Below, one piece after another: positions 7,734 through 16,206 of a DNA stretch of 49,909 nt. The stretch lies in NCBI GenBank assembly GCA_002840975.1, contig PHDN01000033.1, forward strand, positions 1 through 49,909, in the 5' to 3' direction. The position numbers and the translations under genes were made by a program. Within the stretch, counting starts at the first letter, position 1. Each line of letters begins with the position of its first letter. Under the pieces are notes generated by a model. The model ran no database searches and was not told where the DNA came from. It saw only the letters and a list, made by a program, of their open reading frames with translations. The stretch is from Bacteroidetes bacterium HGW-Bacteroidetes-16. Lineage in GTDB: Bacteria; Bacteroidota; Bacteroidia; Bacteroidales; F082.

Positions 7734-10700
7734 TTAATGATGAAGTTGTTCATTAATTTTGGACAGCAACAATTGTTTGCTGATCGGTTTGCTTATATAA
7801 TCGGAACAACCACATGCCAGGGCTTTAATTCTGTCAGCTTCGGTTATATACGCAGTTTGGGCAATGATGGGTAAATCAGGCCTAAATTCTTTTATCCGTT
7901 TTGTGGCTTCGTAACCATCCATCTCAGGCATTTTAATATCCATCAACACCAAATCAATATTCGGGTTCGATTGACATAACTTAACAGCTTCGAGGCCATT
8001 TACAGCCCTGATCATGGTTATTCCGGAATTGGACAACATTTCTTTCAACAGTATAAAATTTGAGATCTCATCTTCGGCAATTAATACTGTTTTAGTGCTT
8101 TTAAATTCAAAATCTAACCCCTTGACAGATGGGATGTCAGGTAATTTTTTCGGATTTGCATTTTTGTAAGGAATGGTAAAATAAAATACAGAACCTTTAC
8201 CCATTTCGGAAGTTAACCACATTTTACCGCCAAGCATTTCAACATAGGCTTTTGAGATCGACAGACCCAATCCTGAACCACCAAAATTTCGTGTAGAGGT
8301 GGTTTCAATTTGACGAAATCGATCAAATATTATTTCTTGCATATCTAGATCAATACCTATACCTGAATCTTCCACATAAAATTCCAACTGGCTGTCTTTT
8401 ATCTTGTATCCATAGTTAATATAACCCTTTCGGGTAAATTTAAGGGCATTGCCTACCAGATTGTTGAGTATTTGAGTTAGTTTGGTTGCGTCGGTAATAA
8501 CAATGGCCTCATCATCGGACACACCGGATTTCAAATTTAGGGTAACATTCTTTTCAATGGCTTTTGAGGAAAATTGCTCTTTTAGAAGGTTACATACTAA
8601 ATTGATGTTAACTTCATCTTCCTGAATCTTTTCCTGTCCGGCTTCAACAGAGGCAATGCTCATGATATCATCAATAATAGCAAGCAACTGGTCGCTGCTT
8701 TGAAGGATGATATCGATAAATTCCTGACGGTTTTCGGGTTTCAAATCAGGGTCGTTAAGAAATCCTGAAAAGCCCACTATCGCATTCAAGGGCGTTCTGA
8801 TTTCGTGCGAAACATTGTTCAGGAAGGCTGTTTTCAGCCGGTCGCTTTCTTCTGCTTTTTCTTTGGCTTCTATCAGTTCCATCTCGGCACGTTTGCGTTC
8901 CGTAATATCGCTCGAAATTCCTATAATACCTGTTAGTTTTCCATTTGCGTCGAGTATTGGTGTATCGGTTACCAATGCAGGAAAACTACTCCCGTCTTTT
9001 CTTTTAACTATAAATTCTCCTGTCCATGATTCGCCCTCACTTAATTTTTTCATTAACTCTGCGGCTTGCTCCCGGGTTGATTGTGTCGGTGTCAGGATTA
9101 TAATATTTTGTCCAATTACTTCTGCCATAGACCAGCCATACATCTTTTCAGCCGCATTGTTCCAATAAATTACATTGCCTGATAAATCAGTAGCGATAAC
9201 TGACTGACCGACATTGTTTAACAAGTTTGCCTGCAATTTTAATTCATTTTGAATTTTCTTACGCTCGGTGATATCCCGGACAATCGCTAATGTAAATTGA
9301 TTGCCATTAATTTCTACAGGTTCAAGCATAATTTCTGTTGGAAACTCGCTTCCATCCTTTCGCTGTGCAAATAGTTCTTTCCCTTGCCCCATGGCTCTGC
9401 TTTTAGGTTCGGAGATATATTCATTCCGAAGAGTTTTATGCAGTTCCCTAAAATGTTTCGGAATTAAGTCTTCCATCGTACGGTTAAGCATCTCGTCGAT
9501 ATTGTAATCAAATATATTCACTGTATTTTCGTTGCAATAGACAATTCGCCCCTTAGAATCGACAACAAGCACAGGATCAGGTAAAGAGTTTATCAAATTT
9601 CTGAATTTAGCTTCGCTTTGACGCAGCACTTCTTCTGCGTTTTTACGCTTGGTTATGACATCAAATATGGAAACAAAATGTTCATTGACAGGGCTATATA
9701 CGGAGATGGAAAACCACATCTTTAAAGCCTCCACGTATATTTCAATTGTTTCAGGTTTGCCGGTTAATGCAACCCTGCCATAAAGTTCAAACAAAATGGG
9801 GTCTGATTTCCTAATACCTGGTATAACCTCAGAAGCTTTTTTGCCAATTACATCTTTTAATCCTGTCTGTATTTCAAACGAATTGTTCACAGCCAGATAA
9901 ATAAAATCTTGTGGACGCTCCTCTTCGAAAATCATCTTGCAGTAAGCAAATCCGTTTAGCATATTCTCAAATAAACTACGATATAATTGCTCCCTTTCGC
10001 GTAGCGCTTCTTCTGTAAGCTTGCGTTTTGTGATGTCGCGAATAATCATGCTGGTAAGTTCAAAACCTCCTTGATTTTTGAAAATAGCGGATGAAATTTC
10101 AGCAGGAAATCGTGTTCTATCTTTATGGAGAAGTGTAACTTCACCCCGTGCCTTTCCTTTCAATTTACGTTCGTCCAGCAAAACTGATAACCGGGAATCT
10201 GAACTATCAACAATTGCTGATCGGCCCAGTTTTATAAGTTCATCTTCCGAATATCCAAACATAGCGCATGCTGCCTGGTTGGCTGATAGTGTTTTCCCGT
10301 CAGGACTTGTTAAGAATATTGCGTCCATACTGTTTTCAAAAAAGGCACGGTATTTTATTTCGTTTTCAAGCAGTGCATCTTCAGCTTCCTTCCGTTCGGT
10401 AATGTCCCGCCCAATGCCCAATATACCAAGCACAGTTCCGTCTGAATCGTATATCGGGGATTTGATGGTATCCAGAAAGGCACGATGTCCATCATCAGCA
10501 AAGGTGACCCACTCTTCGTTGCTGGTCGGTTTACCTGCCTCTATGGCTTTTAGGTCATTTTTGCGGAAAAAATCGGCCAAATTACGGTCAACAAAGTCAT
10601 AATCGGTTTTGCCAATGATTTCAGGTTCACTGGCTCCAAAAAAACGTTCGAACATCGGATTGCAAGAGAGGTACAGCCCATTTGTGTCTTTTAGCCAAAT

Positions 10701-12008
10701 TAAATCTGGGATAGTATTCACCAGTGTACGGAGGTGAGATTCACTCTTTCGCAGTGCCATCTCCGCTTGCCTTCGACTTGTTATATCCTGTGAAATTGTT
10801 GCAATAATATTTTTTCCTTCCTCATCAAGAATACGCGATGAATTCCACAAAACGGTCTTGATATGATTGTCTTTTGTTAAAATATCTATTTCAGCTACTT
10901 CGTGTTCATTGTCAAGATGATTTTTGAGCAACTCAAGTGTTGCTGCAATTTTTTCATTTGGAAAAAGAAAATCAATTTTTCTACCGATAACTTCATCCGA
11001 ATCATATCCGCTCAGCAGTTCAAATTTACGGTTGAAACGCTTTATGATCATGGAAGTGTCCCATATAATAATTGGCGCATGCATAAGGTCCATGAGAATG
11101 TTTAAAGAACCACTTGTTTCCCTTTGTGTTTCTTTTAAGGAATCTTCTTTGCCTTTTCGTTCAGTAATGTCCTCAATGGCAAGAAGAATGATCTTCTCTT
11201 TTCCAAATGCCCTTTTTATCTGACGTGCATTTAAAAGCATCACCCGTTTGCCGATGGTAGAAAAGCGGTGTTCTACCTCATAATTATCAAAGGAATTTTT
11301 CTCAGGAATGATTTTCTCCAGCAATTCTCTCAGTTTTGGAATATCCCATTGGTGATTTCCCAATTCATATATAAGCTTACCAATTGTTTCATCGGCGGTT
11401 ACTTTGAAAAATTGATAGAATGAACGGCTGGCCTTAATTACCCTTAAATCCTGATCAATTGCAAGCAATGGTTCACGTACAGTGTCGATCATGTTCTCAG
11501 TGAATTCATTTAATTCATCTGCGGATTTTTTAATCTCATCAAGCTCTTTTCTGGTTTTTTCGAGAGCAGCTTCCGTCTTTTTTCTTGCGGTGATATCACG
11601 TATTTGGCATTGAATAACCTTATGGTTGTTTACTAAATAAACATTGCTGATAAACTCGACAAGAATTTCATGTCCGTCTGAAGTTGCCAGGGGTAAATCT
11701 TCATAGCGTACATATTCTTTTTGTTGCAATTCCAGAAATTTCTGTTTGTTCTCGTAAATATCCTGAAAAGCGCCTATTTCCCAAATTAATTTTTCAATAA
11801 ATTCTTCCTTTGAATAGCCAAGCAACTCCATTAAAAACAGATTCACGTCAACAATTTTCCCGGTTTCGGCATCGAGGATCAGGATTCCAACTTTGGCTGA
11901 TTCGAACAAACGCCGGTAGCGGGTCTCAGAGTTATTTACCTTCTTTGTTTTAGCCTGGTTTTTTTTAGGCTTTTTGTCCACATGGTCTTTAACTGCTGAC
12001 TTTTTCAT
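7734..12008 (-). CDS. Hybrid histidine kinase with eight PAS domains
   Basis: A 1,424-residue cytoplasmic protein with no membrane segment. After a Lys-rich N terminus (1-28) come eight PAS/PAC units at about 30-145, 170-288, 300-420, 425-545, 550-665, 675-790, 800-915 and 920-1040, most ending in the PAC motif D-I-T-x-R-K/R. The HisKA domain follows with FLNNVSHEIRTPLNAIVGF (phospho-acceptor His). The HATPase domain has an N box (ILNNLVGNALKFT), G1 (DSGIGID) and G2 (GGSGLGLSISKAY). The C-terminal receiver (about 1300-1420) has DLVLMDIKMPEMDGYEAT with the phospho-acceptor Asp, and the conserved Lys in ISKPIS. It integrates several cytoplasmic signals. No output regulator is adjacent, so the partner is unknown. 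It is convergent on the mobile element. Confidence 0.95.
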   Translation of the reverse strand: MKKSAVKDHVDKKPKKNQAKTKKVNNSETRYRRLFESAKVGILILDAETGKIVDVNLFLMELLGYSKEEFIEKLIWEIGAFQDIYENKQKFLELQQKEYVRYEDLPLATSDGHEILVEFISNVYLVNNHKVIQCQIRDITARKKTEAALEKTRKELDEIKKSADELNEFTENMIDTVREPLLAIDQDLRVIKASRSFYQFFKVTADETIGKLIYELGNHQWDIPKLRELLEKIIPEKNSFDNYEVEHRFSTIGKRVMLLNARQIKRAFGKEKIILLAIEDITERKGKEDSLKETQRETSGSLNILMDLMHAPIIIWDTSMIIKRFNRKFELLSGYDSDEVIGRKIDFLFPNEKIAATLELLKNHLDNEHEVAEIDILTKDNHIKTVLWNSSRILDEEGKNIIATISQDITSRRQAEMALRKSESHLRTLVNTIPDLIWLKDTNGLYLSCNPMFERFFGASEPEIIGKTDYDFVDRNLADFFRKNDLKAIEAGKPTSNEEWVTFADDGHRAFLDTIKSPIYDSDGTVLGILGIGRDITERKEAEDALLENEIKYRAFFENSMDAIFLTSPDGKTLSANQAACAMFGYSEDELIKLGRSAIVDSSDSRLSVLLDERKLKGKARGEVTLLHKDRTRFPAEISSAIFKNQGGFELTSMIIRDITKRKLTEEALREREQLYRSLFENMLNGFAYCKMIFEEERPQDFIYLAVNNSFEIQTGLKDVIGKKASEVIPGIRKSDPILFELYGRVALTGKPETIEIYVEALKMWFSISVYSPVNEHFVSIFDVITKRKNAEEVLRQSEAKFRNLINSLPDPVLVVDSKGRIVYCNENTVNIFDYNIDEMLNRTMEDLIPKHFRELHKTLRNEYISEPKSRAMGQGKELFAQRKDGSEFPTEIMLEPVEINGNQFTLAIVRDITERKKIQNELKLQANLLNNVGQSVIATDLSGNVIYWNNAAEKMYGWSMAEVIGQNIIILTPTQSTREQAAELMKKLSEGESWTGEFIVKRKDGSSFPALVTDTPILDANGKLTGIIGISSDITERKRAEMELIEAKEKAEESDRLKTAFLNNVSHEIRTPLNAIVGFSGFLNDPDLKPENRQEFIDIILQSSDQLLAIIDDIMSIASVEAGQEKIQEDEVNINLVCNLLKEQFSSKAIEKNVTLNLKSGVSDDEAIVITDATKLTQILNNLVGNALKFTRKGYINYGYKIKDSQLEFYVEDSGIGIDLDMQEIIFDRFRQIETTSTRNFGGSGLGLSISKAYVEMLGGKMWLTSEMGKGSVFYFTIPYKNANPKKLPDIPSVKGLDFEFKSTKTVLIAEDEISNFILLKEMLSNSGITMIRAVNGLEAVKLCQSNPNIDLVLMDIKMPEMDGYEATKRIKEFRPDLPIIAQTAYITEADRIKALACGCSDYISKPISKQLLLSKINEQLHH

Positions 12009-12201
12009 GATGATTTTTTTGTTTTTTGCACAAGCAGCCCCGCTTCGGTTAACAATGCATTATTTTCGAATCACATTAGTTTGCATTTGAACATGATATT
12101 TCCCGGACTTATTCTTTAACCAAATTCTGCTGCTGTTAGGCAATTGATATTATTTCCTGCGTCTGGCGGGTCAGATGGTTTCACAATCTTAGGATTCATA
12201 A

Positions 12202-12387
12202 CTAAATTCGTAGGTTCTGCAGACTATCCAAGATACCAAATACATTCAGCAGCCAAAGCACCAGGACGATTACCACAACGGCATTCAGAATGCCTTTAAT
12301 TGTTCGTTGCATGGGGATGTAGCTATTAATCAGCCAAAGGATCACTCCAACAACTAAAATGACGATAATGATTGTTAATAAAGGCAT
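12202..12387 (-). CDS. Small Thivi_2564-type membrane protein
   Basis: A 61-residue protein with two hydrophobic segments: residues 3-22 (LLTIIIVILVVGVILWLI) and about 33-52 (ILNAVVVIVLVLWLLNVFG). They are joined by a short basic loop containing the conserved N-S-Y-I-P-M. This matches the Thivi_2564 family of tiny membrane proteins, which is widespread and has no assigned function. A purine-poor but AT-rich leader precedes the start. It stands alone, with about 190 bp before the histidine kinase gene and about 410 bp on the other side. Confidence 0.8.
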   Translation of the reverse strand: MPLLTIIIVILVVGVILWLINSYIPMQRTIKGILNAVVVIVLVLWLLNVFGILDSLQNLRI

Positions 12388-12801
12388 GATAATAAATTTA
12401 AATTGTTACTCAACTGTACTGCGCAAAGTTCAGGATCATACCTTTAAAAAATATTACACAATTCTGAATAAGAGTTACATCATTCACACATTTTCGGGGC
12501 AGAACTGTGACTCTCTGCGGTTTCACAACCCATTTGAATTCTTTCAGATTCGATGTATTTGATGGCATTTTTGATGAGGTTGGTAAGAAAAGGGTCCGGT
12601 TTATTTTGGACAGTTAATATATTATTCTCTCTCGGAGGCAAAAGCATATCAAGGCAAAATACCGATGTACTGGCAGGTGGAGAAAAATCCTATCTCACAG
12701 GAGGATGAGCCCCGGTGTTCTGAGTCGTCGTAAATTAAAAATTTGATCTTATGACTCGTTAGCTCATTTGAGCGGTTGTTGATTTCAGCGATTTCTGATA
12801 T
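12388..12801. other. Intergenic stretch with a possible gene remnant
   Basis: No intact gene is seen. A 42-bp segment (12640-12681) is 34/42 identical to 7656-7697. In the shared plus-strand frame both read SIS-K/R-QNT-G/D-VL-T/A-GG, so they may be remnants of the same coding sequence. On the minus strand a frame near 12550-12600 reads PFLTNLIKNAIKYIE, which recalls a histidine kinase N box but is not part of an intact gene. Confidence 0.4.
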
Positions 12802-14166
12802 CTATTCTATCCCATATTTATCTACCAAATAAATCATGGTGGCGATACAACCGCAGCCCAGTTGAAGCTCACGGAGGTTGATTTTGTCGAATGTATCGTT
12901 GGCAGAGTGGTGCATGTCGAAGTAGCGTTGCGAATCGGTTCCGTAAGCCATCAGGGGTACACCCAGGTCCTTTAAAGGACCGATGTCTACGCCGCCCCAA
13001 CCGGCCTTGATTTCGTCGATGCCATAGGGTTTTAGGTAAGGGAGGAAGGCAGCTATCCGGCCCACGGTTTCCTTACTTGCATTTATGGTGAACATTCTGG
13101 GCGTAAAGGCGCCAGCATCGGCTTCCAGGGCCAGGTAATGTTTTTCACCACTGTTTTTCACCATGAGGGCATAGGCTCTACCCCCCGATTGGTATAACTC
13201 TTCATCCATGTAAACCACAGCCCGGATGGTGCGTTTGTTGTCGATATTCAGTTCCTTGAAAATCCGAAGCACATCGCTGGTCATCACCACGCCTGCTCCA
13301 TCATCGTGTGCCCCCGGTGTATTAAACCAACTATCAATGTGACCGCCTACCACGATAATTTCTTCCGGTATTTCTTTTCCCTTTATCTCTGCAATCAGGT
13401 TGTAAGTAATGGTTTCGGGGATATCTTCGGAATCCACATACACCTTTGCTGGGGATTTTGGTTCTTTTTGTAATAGCTCGCTAAGCAAATCAGCATCGAG
13501 TGTACTGATGGCTACAGCAGGTATTTTGTTATTTGAGTAATGTGTATTTCCGGTGTGTGGGAAGTGATTGGTGCTGTTGGTTACTGATCTGACAATCACA
13601 GCCACCGCTCCATATTCAGCTGCCTTTTCAGGGCCACGTGCCCGTTGATCCACCGCATCGCCATAGCCTTCAAAAGTGCGGATAAAAGCAGGGTTCCATT
13701 TGCGGTTGTAGAAGACTATCTTTCCTGAAATAACCTCTTTGCCCAGTTTTTCTACTTCGTCCAGGCTCTTTACTTCAATCACTTCAGCCATGATGCCCTC
13801 CATTGGAGTTGCGGGTGAAGGGCCAAGCGCATCGGTGTGAAGCACCACAGGTTTCCCCGATTGGGGGATTATCCATAGGGATGATGAGTCGCATTTCCAG
13901 GCCGGAGTGCGAAACTCCTGCAGGTAAACACTGTCAACTTCCAATTTTTCAAAATACTGTTTCATGTATTCAATGGCCTTCAAAGAATTTTCCGATCCCA
14001 CTAACCGGCCGGGCGCTTCGGTACACAAATATTCCAGGTTGTGATAAGCTTCCTGATGGGTAAGTACATTATCGAAAATCTGTTTGATTTGAGTGGTTTC
14101 TTCATCCTGTGCCTGGATGAAAGTGGAGATAAAAACCAGGAACAAAGCTATAATAAGGTGTTTCAT
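12802..14166 (-). CDS. Secreted M28-family metallopeptidase (carboxypeptidase Q-like)
   Basis: A 454-residue protein with a signal peptide (first 19 residues, ending IQAQ). A protease-associated insert occupies about residues 110-245, and the zinc peptidase domain about 250-450. Zinc-site motifs are visible: VVGGHIDSWFNTPGAHDDGA (His and Asp), a DEELYQSGG segment with the catalytic and metal Glu pair, EADAGAF, and MHHSANDTFDKI near the end (final metal His). The layout matches plasma glutamate carboxypeptidase / carboxypeptidase Q-type M28 enzymes, which remove residues from small peptides. Expected location is periplasm or exported. It is a single-gene unit. It lacks a type IX sorting domain, so Sec export to the periplasm is more likely than secretion. 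Confidence 0.9.
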   Translation of the reverse strand: MKHLIIALFLVFISTFIQAQDEETTQIKQIFDNVLTHQEAYHNLEYLCTEAPGRLVGSENSLKAIEYMKQYFEKLEVDSVYLQEFRTPAWKCDSSSLWIIPQSGKPVVLHTDALGPSPATPMEGIMAEVIEVKSLDEVEKLGKEVISGKIVFYNRKWNPAFIRTFEGYGDAVDQRARGPEKAAEYGAVAVIVRSVTNSTNHFPHTGNTHYSNNKIPAVAISTLDADLLSELLQKEPKSPAKVYVDSEDIPETITYNLIAEIKGKEIPEEIIVVGGHIDSWFNTPGAHDDGAGVVMTSDVLRIFKELNIDNKRTIRAVVYMDEELYQSGGRAYALMVKNSGEKHYLALEADAGAFTPRMFTINASKETVGRIAAFLPYLKPYGIDEIKAGWGGVDIGPLKDLGVPLMAYGTDSQRYFDMHHSANDTFDKINLRELQLGCGCIATMIYLVDKYGIE

Positions 14167-14382
14167 ATCGTTATAAATATAAAAAATTTGGCGTGCAAGA
14201 TAGCAATATCATCCCGATGATGGACTTGCGGGAGATTTTTTTTGGTGCTGTATGAAAGTGAGAAGGAAAGGTGGTTAAAAGGGGTAAACGGGGGGGCCGA
14301 AGCAGAGTCTTTATTTTATCAGTATTTTTTCAAGGAAACCATGTTCAACACATAAACCAATCTTAATTCCTCAAATAGAAAA

Positions 14383-14678
14383 AAATGGTGTATCCGATCA
14401 TCTCTCATGCTTATATTTGCTTATATTTTCAGATTTTACAGTATAACAGTTGCTGAAATATAGGGTGTTTTTTGAAGCTGGCTGAAGCCAGACTGCAATG
14501 GATTGATTCTATTCCCTATTATTCATCTACAATGAATGTGTTTATTTGACATCCATTGCAGCCGGATTTATCCGACTGCAAGTCGATCAGATTTATTGCT
14601 TAATTTCCATGTATATGTTGGATATCTTATCCAACAAAGCTAATTATTATTTACGGGAGATGATCGGATAACCCATTT
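14383..14678 (+). mobile_element. MITE-like structured element, copy A
   Basis: A non-coding 296-bp unit. Ends are imperfect terminal inverted repeats: left AAATGGTGTATCCGATCATC, right (reverse complement) AAATGGGTTATCCGATCATC. It is flanked by a perfect 6-bp duplication, AGAAAA, at 14377-14382 and 14679-14684. Internally it is full of stems: CTGGCT/AGCCAG (14478-14491), CTGCAATGGAT (14493-14503) with ATCCATTGCAG (14551-14561) enclosing ATTCAT/ATGAAT, and GTTGGATA/TATCCAAC (14617-14635). An inverted copy, roughly 85-90% identical by eye, is at 34066-34362 with its own 6-bp duplication. No transposase is encoded. It lies just upstream of the promoter of the DUF4143 ATPase gene. Confidence 0.85.
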
Positions 14679-14690
14679 AGAAAAATTAAG

Positions 14691-14723
14691 TTTGCATTAT
14701 TAATATAAACTATCGTATATTTG
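14691..14723 (+). promoter_or_regulatory. Bacteroidota-type promoter of the DUF4143 ATPase gene
   Basis: A -33 element TTTG (14691-14694) and -7 element TATATTTG (14716-14723, consensus TAnnTTTG) are separated by 21 bp, within the 19-21 bp known for the primary sigma factor of Bacteroidota. The start codon is 26 bp beyond. Confidence 0.7.
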
Positions 14724-14749
14724 TAATGTATACTTAATGGATTAAAAAG

Positions 14750-15958
14750 ATGCTTTTAAAAAGGGACATAGAATCAGCCTATCATGCGCAACATGAACAA
14801 GTTGAAACAAGGCATGGATTTATTGAAAGGCAGTTTATGCATCGGTTCATCTCTGCCGGAAAACATATTGAGGTGATTTCGGGGATTCGAAGATGTGGAA
14901 AAAGTACCCTGATGAAACAACTTATTCAAGCCCGTTATCAAAAAACCGCCTATTTTAATTTTGAAGATTCCAGGGTGTATGGTTTTGAAGTAAGCGATTT
15001 CCCAAAACTTGATGAGGTGATGGGCAAAGACATAGAGGCTTATTTTTTTGATGAAATACAAAATGTTCCTGGTTGGGAGATATTCATCAGGCAGTTACAC
15101 GACCGGAACGAAAAGGTATACCTTACAGGATCCAATGCGACCTTGTTAAGTAAAGATCTGGGAACACGATTGACCGGACGACATATCCGTCATGAATTGT
15201 TTCCCTTTTCATACGAAGAGTTTTTAATCTACAGGCAAATTGAAAACACCGTAGATTCTTTAAACAGGTACCTTTTGCAGGGTGGGTTTCCGGAATACCT
15301 GGAAACGCTTCAAACTGAAGTGCTTCAAAATTTGTTGAAAGACATTGTTTTCCGTGATATATCGATCAGGTACGCCATCAGAAACACCGCAAGCCTGATG
15401 GACATCTGCCTTTATCTCTTGTCAAATATTGGCAAAGAAATTTCATTTAATAACCTGCGCAAAACATTCTCAGTGGGTTCAGCAAATACTGTTTCTGATT
15501 ATCTTTCATGGCTTGCCGACGCCTACCTGCTGTTTTTCCTTCCCCGATTTAGCTGGTCGGCCAGAAGTATTGCAGCAAATCCACGAAAAGTATATGCCAT
15601 CGACAATGGTCTTGTGAATGCAAACACACTGAGTTTTAGTGCCGATCGTGGACGGATGCTCGAAAATGCCGTCTATCAGTATTTACGTCGTCAAGGTGTT
15701 GACCTTTACTATTTTCGGGAAAACCGCGAATGTGATTTTGTTGTGTTTGGACAAAAAAAGTGCATGCAGCTGATTCAGGTATGTGAAGTCCTTGATCAGG
15801 ATACCCTTAAGCGCGAGGTGGAGGGATTGCAGGAAGCCATGAAGTTTTTTAAGATGACCGATGGCTATATCCTAACCCTCGACCAGAAGGATTCGCTTGA
15901 AATGGAGGGTTACCATATCAGGGTAATGCCTGTATTTGAATTTTTCACTACGATGTAA
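14750..15958 (+). CDS. AAA ATPase with DUF4143 C-terminal domain
   Basis: A 402-residue protein. The N-terminal AAA_14-type domain has Walker A GIRRCGKSTLMKQLI (about 45-59), Walker B AYFFDEIQNVPGW (about 95-107), and sensor-like LTGSNATLLSKDLGTRLTGR. The C-terminal half is the DUF4143 domain, with nuclease-fold-like features in FRENRECDFVVFGQKK (E-x-x-x-D-F and a Lys). These proteins are very common, often in many copies, in Bacteroidota and Archaea. Their function is unresolved; proposals include DNA-associated ATPase and toxin-antitoxin or mobile roles. A strong promoter and a MITE-like element lie directly upstream. It is transcribed alone. Confidence 0.9.
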   Translation: MLLKRDIESAYHAQHEQVETRHGFIERQFMHRFISAGKHIEVISGIRRCGKSTLMKQLIQARYQKTAYFNFEDSRVYGFEVSDFPKLDEVMGKDIEAYFFDEIQNVPGWEIFIRQLHDRNEKVYLTGSNATLLSKDLGTRLTGRHIRHELFPFSYEEFLIYRQIENTVDSLNRYLLQGGFPEYLETLQTEVLQNLLKDIVFRDISIRYAIRNTASLMDICLYLLSNIGKEISFNNLRKTFSVGSANTVSDYLSWLADAYLLFFLPRFSWSARSIAANPRKVYAIDNGLVNANTLSFSADRGRMLENAVYQYLRRQGVDLYYFRENRECDFVVFGQKKCMQLIQVCEVLDQDTLKREVEGLQEAMKFFKMTDGYILTLDQKDSLEMEGYHIRVMPVFEFFTTM

Positions 15959-16094
15959 TCATTTGCTTACTTTACTACTTAAACCAATATTGCGATAGAA
16001 AAGCGTAGTGCACTCGTCTGACGGTATACCTGCAAGATATGCAAGCTTTTTAACGTTATGCTCAAATTAAAAGGGGTAAGGTGGGATCTTTGAT

Positions 16095-16118
16095 CGCCGG
16101 GTTGGAAAATACCCGGCG
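16095..16118. other. GC-rich hairpin downstream of the DUF4143 ATPase gene
   Basis: An 8-bp stem, CGCCGGGT (16095-16102) with ACCCGGCG (16111-16118), and loop TGGAAAAT. No T tract follows directly, so a rho-independent terminator is possible but weak. The rest of 15959-16182 shows nothing recognisable. Confidence 0.35.
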
Positions 16119-16182
16119 GGTCAATAGAAATACTTTTATTGAAAAACGAGTAAAGAATTTCGATCTTCTGAAATGAAAATCC

Positions 16183-16190
16183 TATTTTTG
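16183..16190 (+). promoter_or_regulatory. -7 promoter element of the DUF5916 gene
   Basis: TATTTTTG fits TAnnTTTG and lies 16 bp before the start codon, implying a very short leader. The -33 region only has ATTT. Confidence 0.45.
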
Positions 16191-16206
16191 CTTCCTTTCA
16201 AAAAAC

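Noticed and set aside
7529-7753. A 74-codon minus-strand frame across the distal attachment site
   Set aside because: It runs through the attachment repeat and the terminator hairpin and has no recognisable protein features; the sequence is explained by those sites.
12550-12600. Minus-strand PFLTNLIKNAIKYIE as a histidine kinase fragment
   Set aside because: Only one N-box-like motif is present, with no neighbouring kinase motifs, so chance resemblance cannot be excluded.
14750-15958. DUF4143 ATPase as the transposase of the adjacent MITE
   Set aside because: The gene lies outside the element ends and target duplication, has no transposase motifs, and copy B has no such neighbour.
16095-16118. 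The GC-rich hairpin as a definite terminator
   Set aside because: It is about 140 bp past the stop codon and has no T tract.
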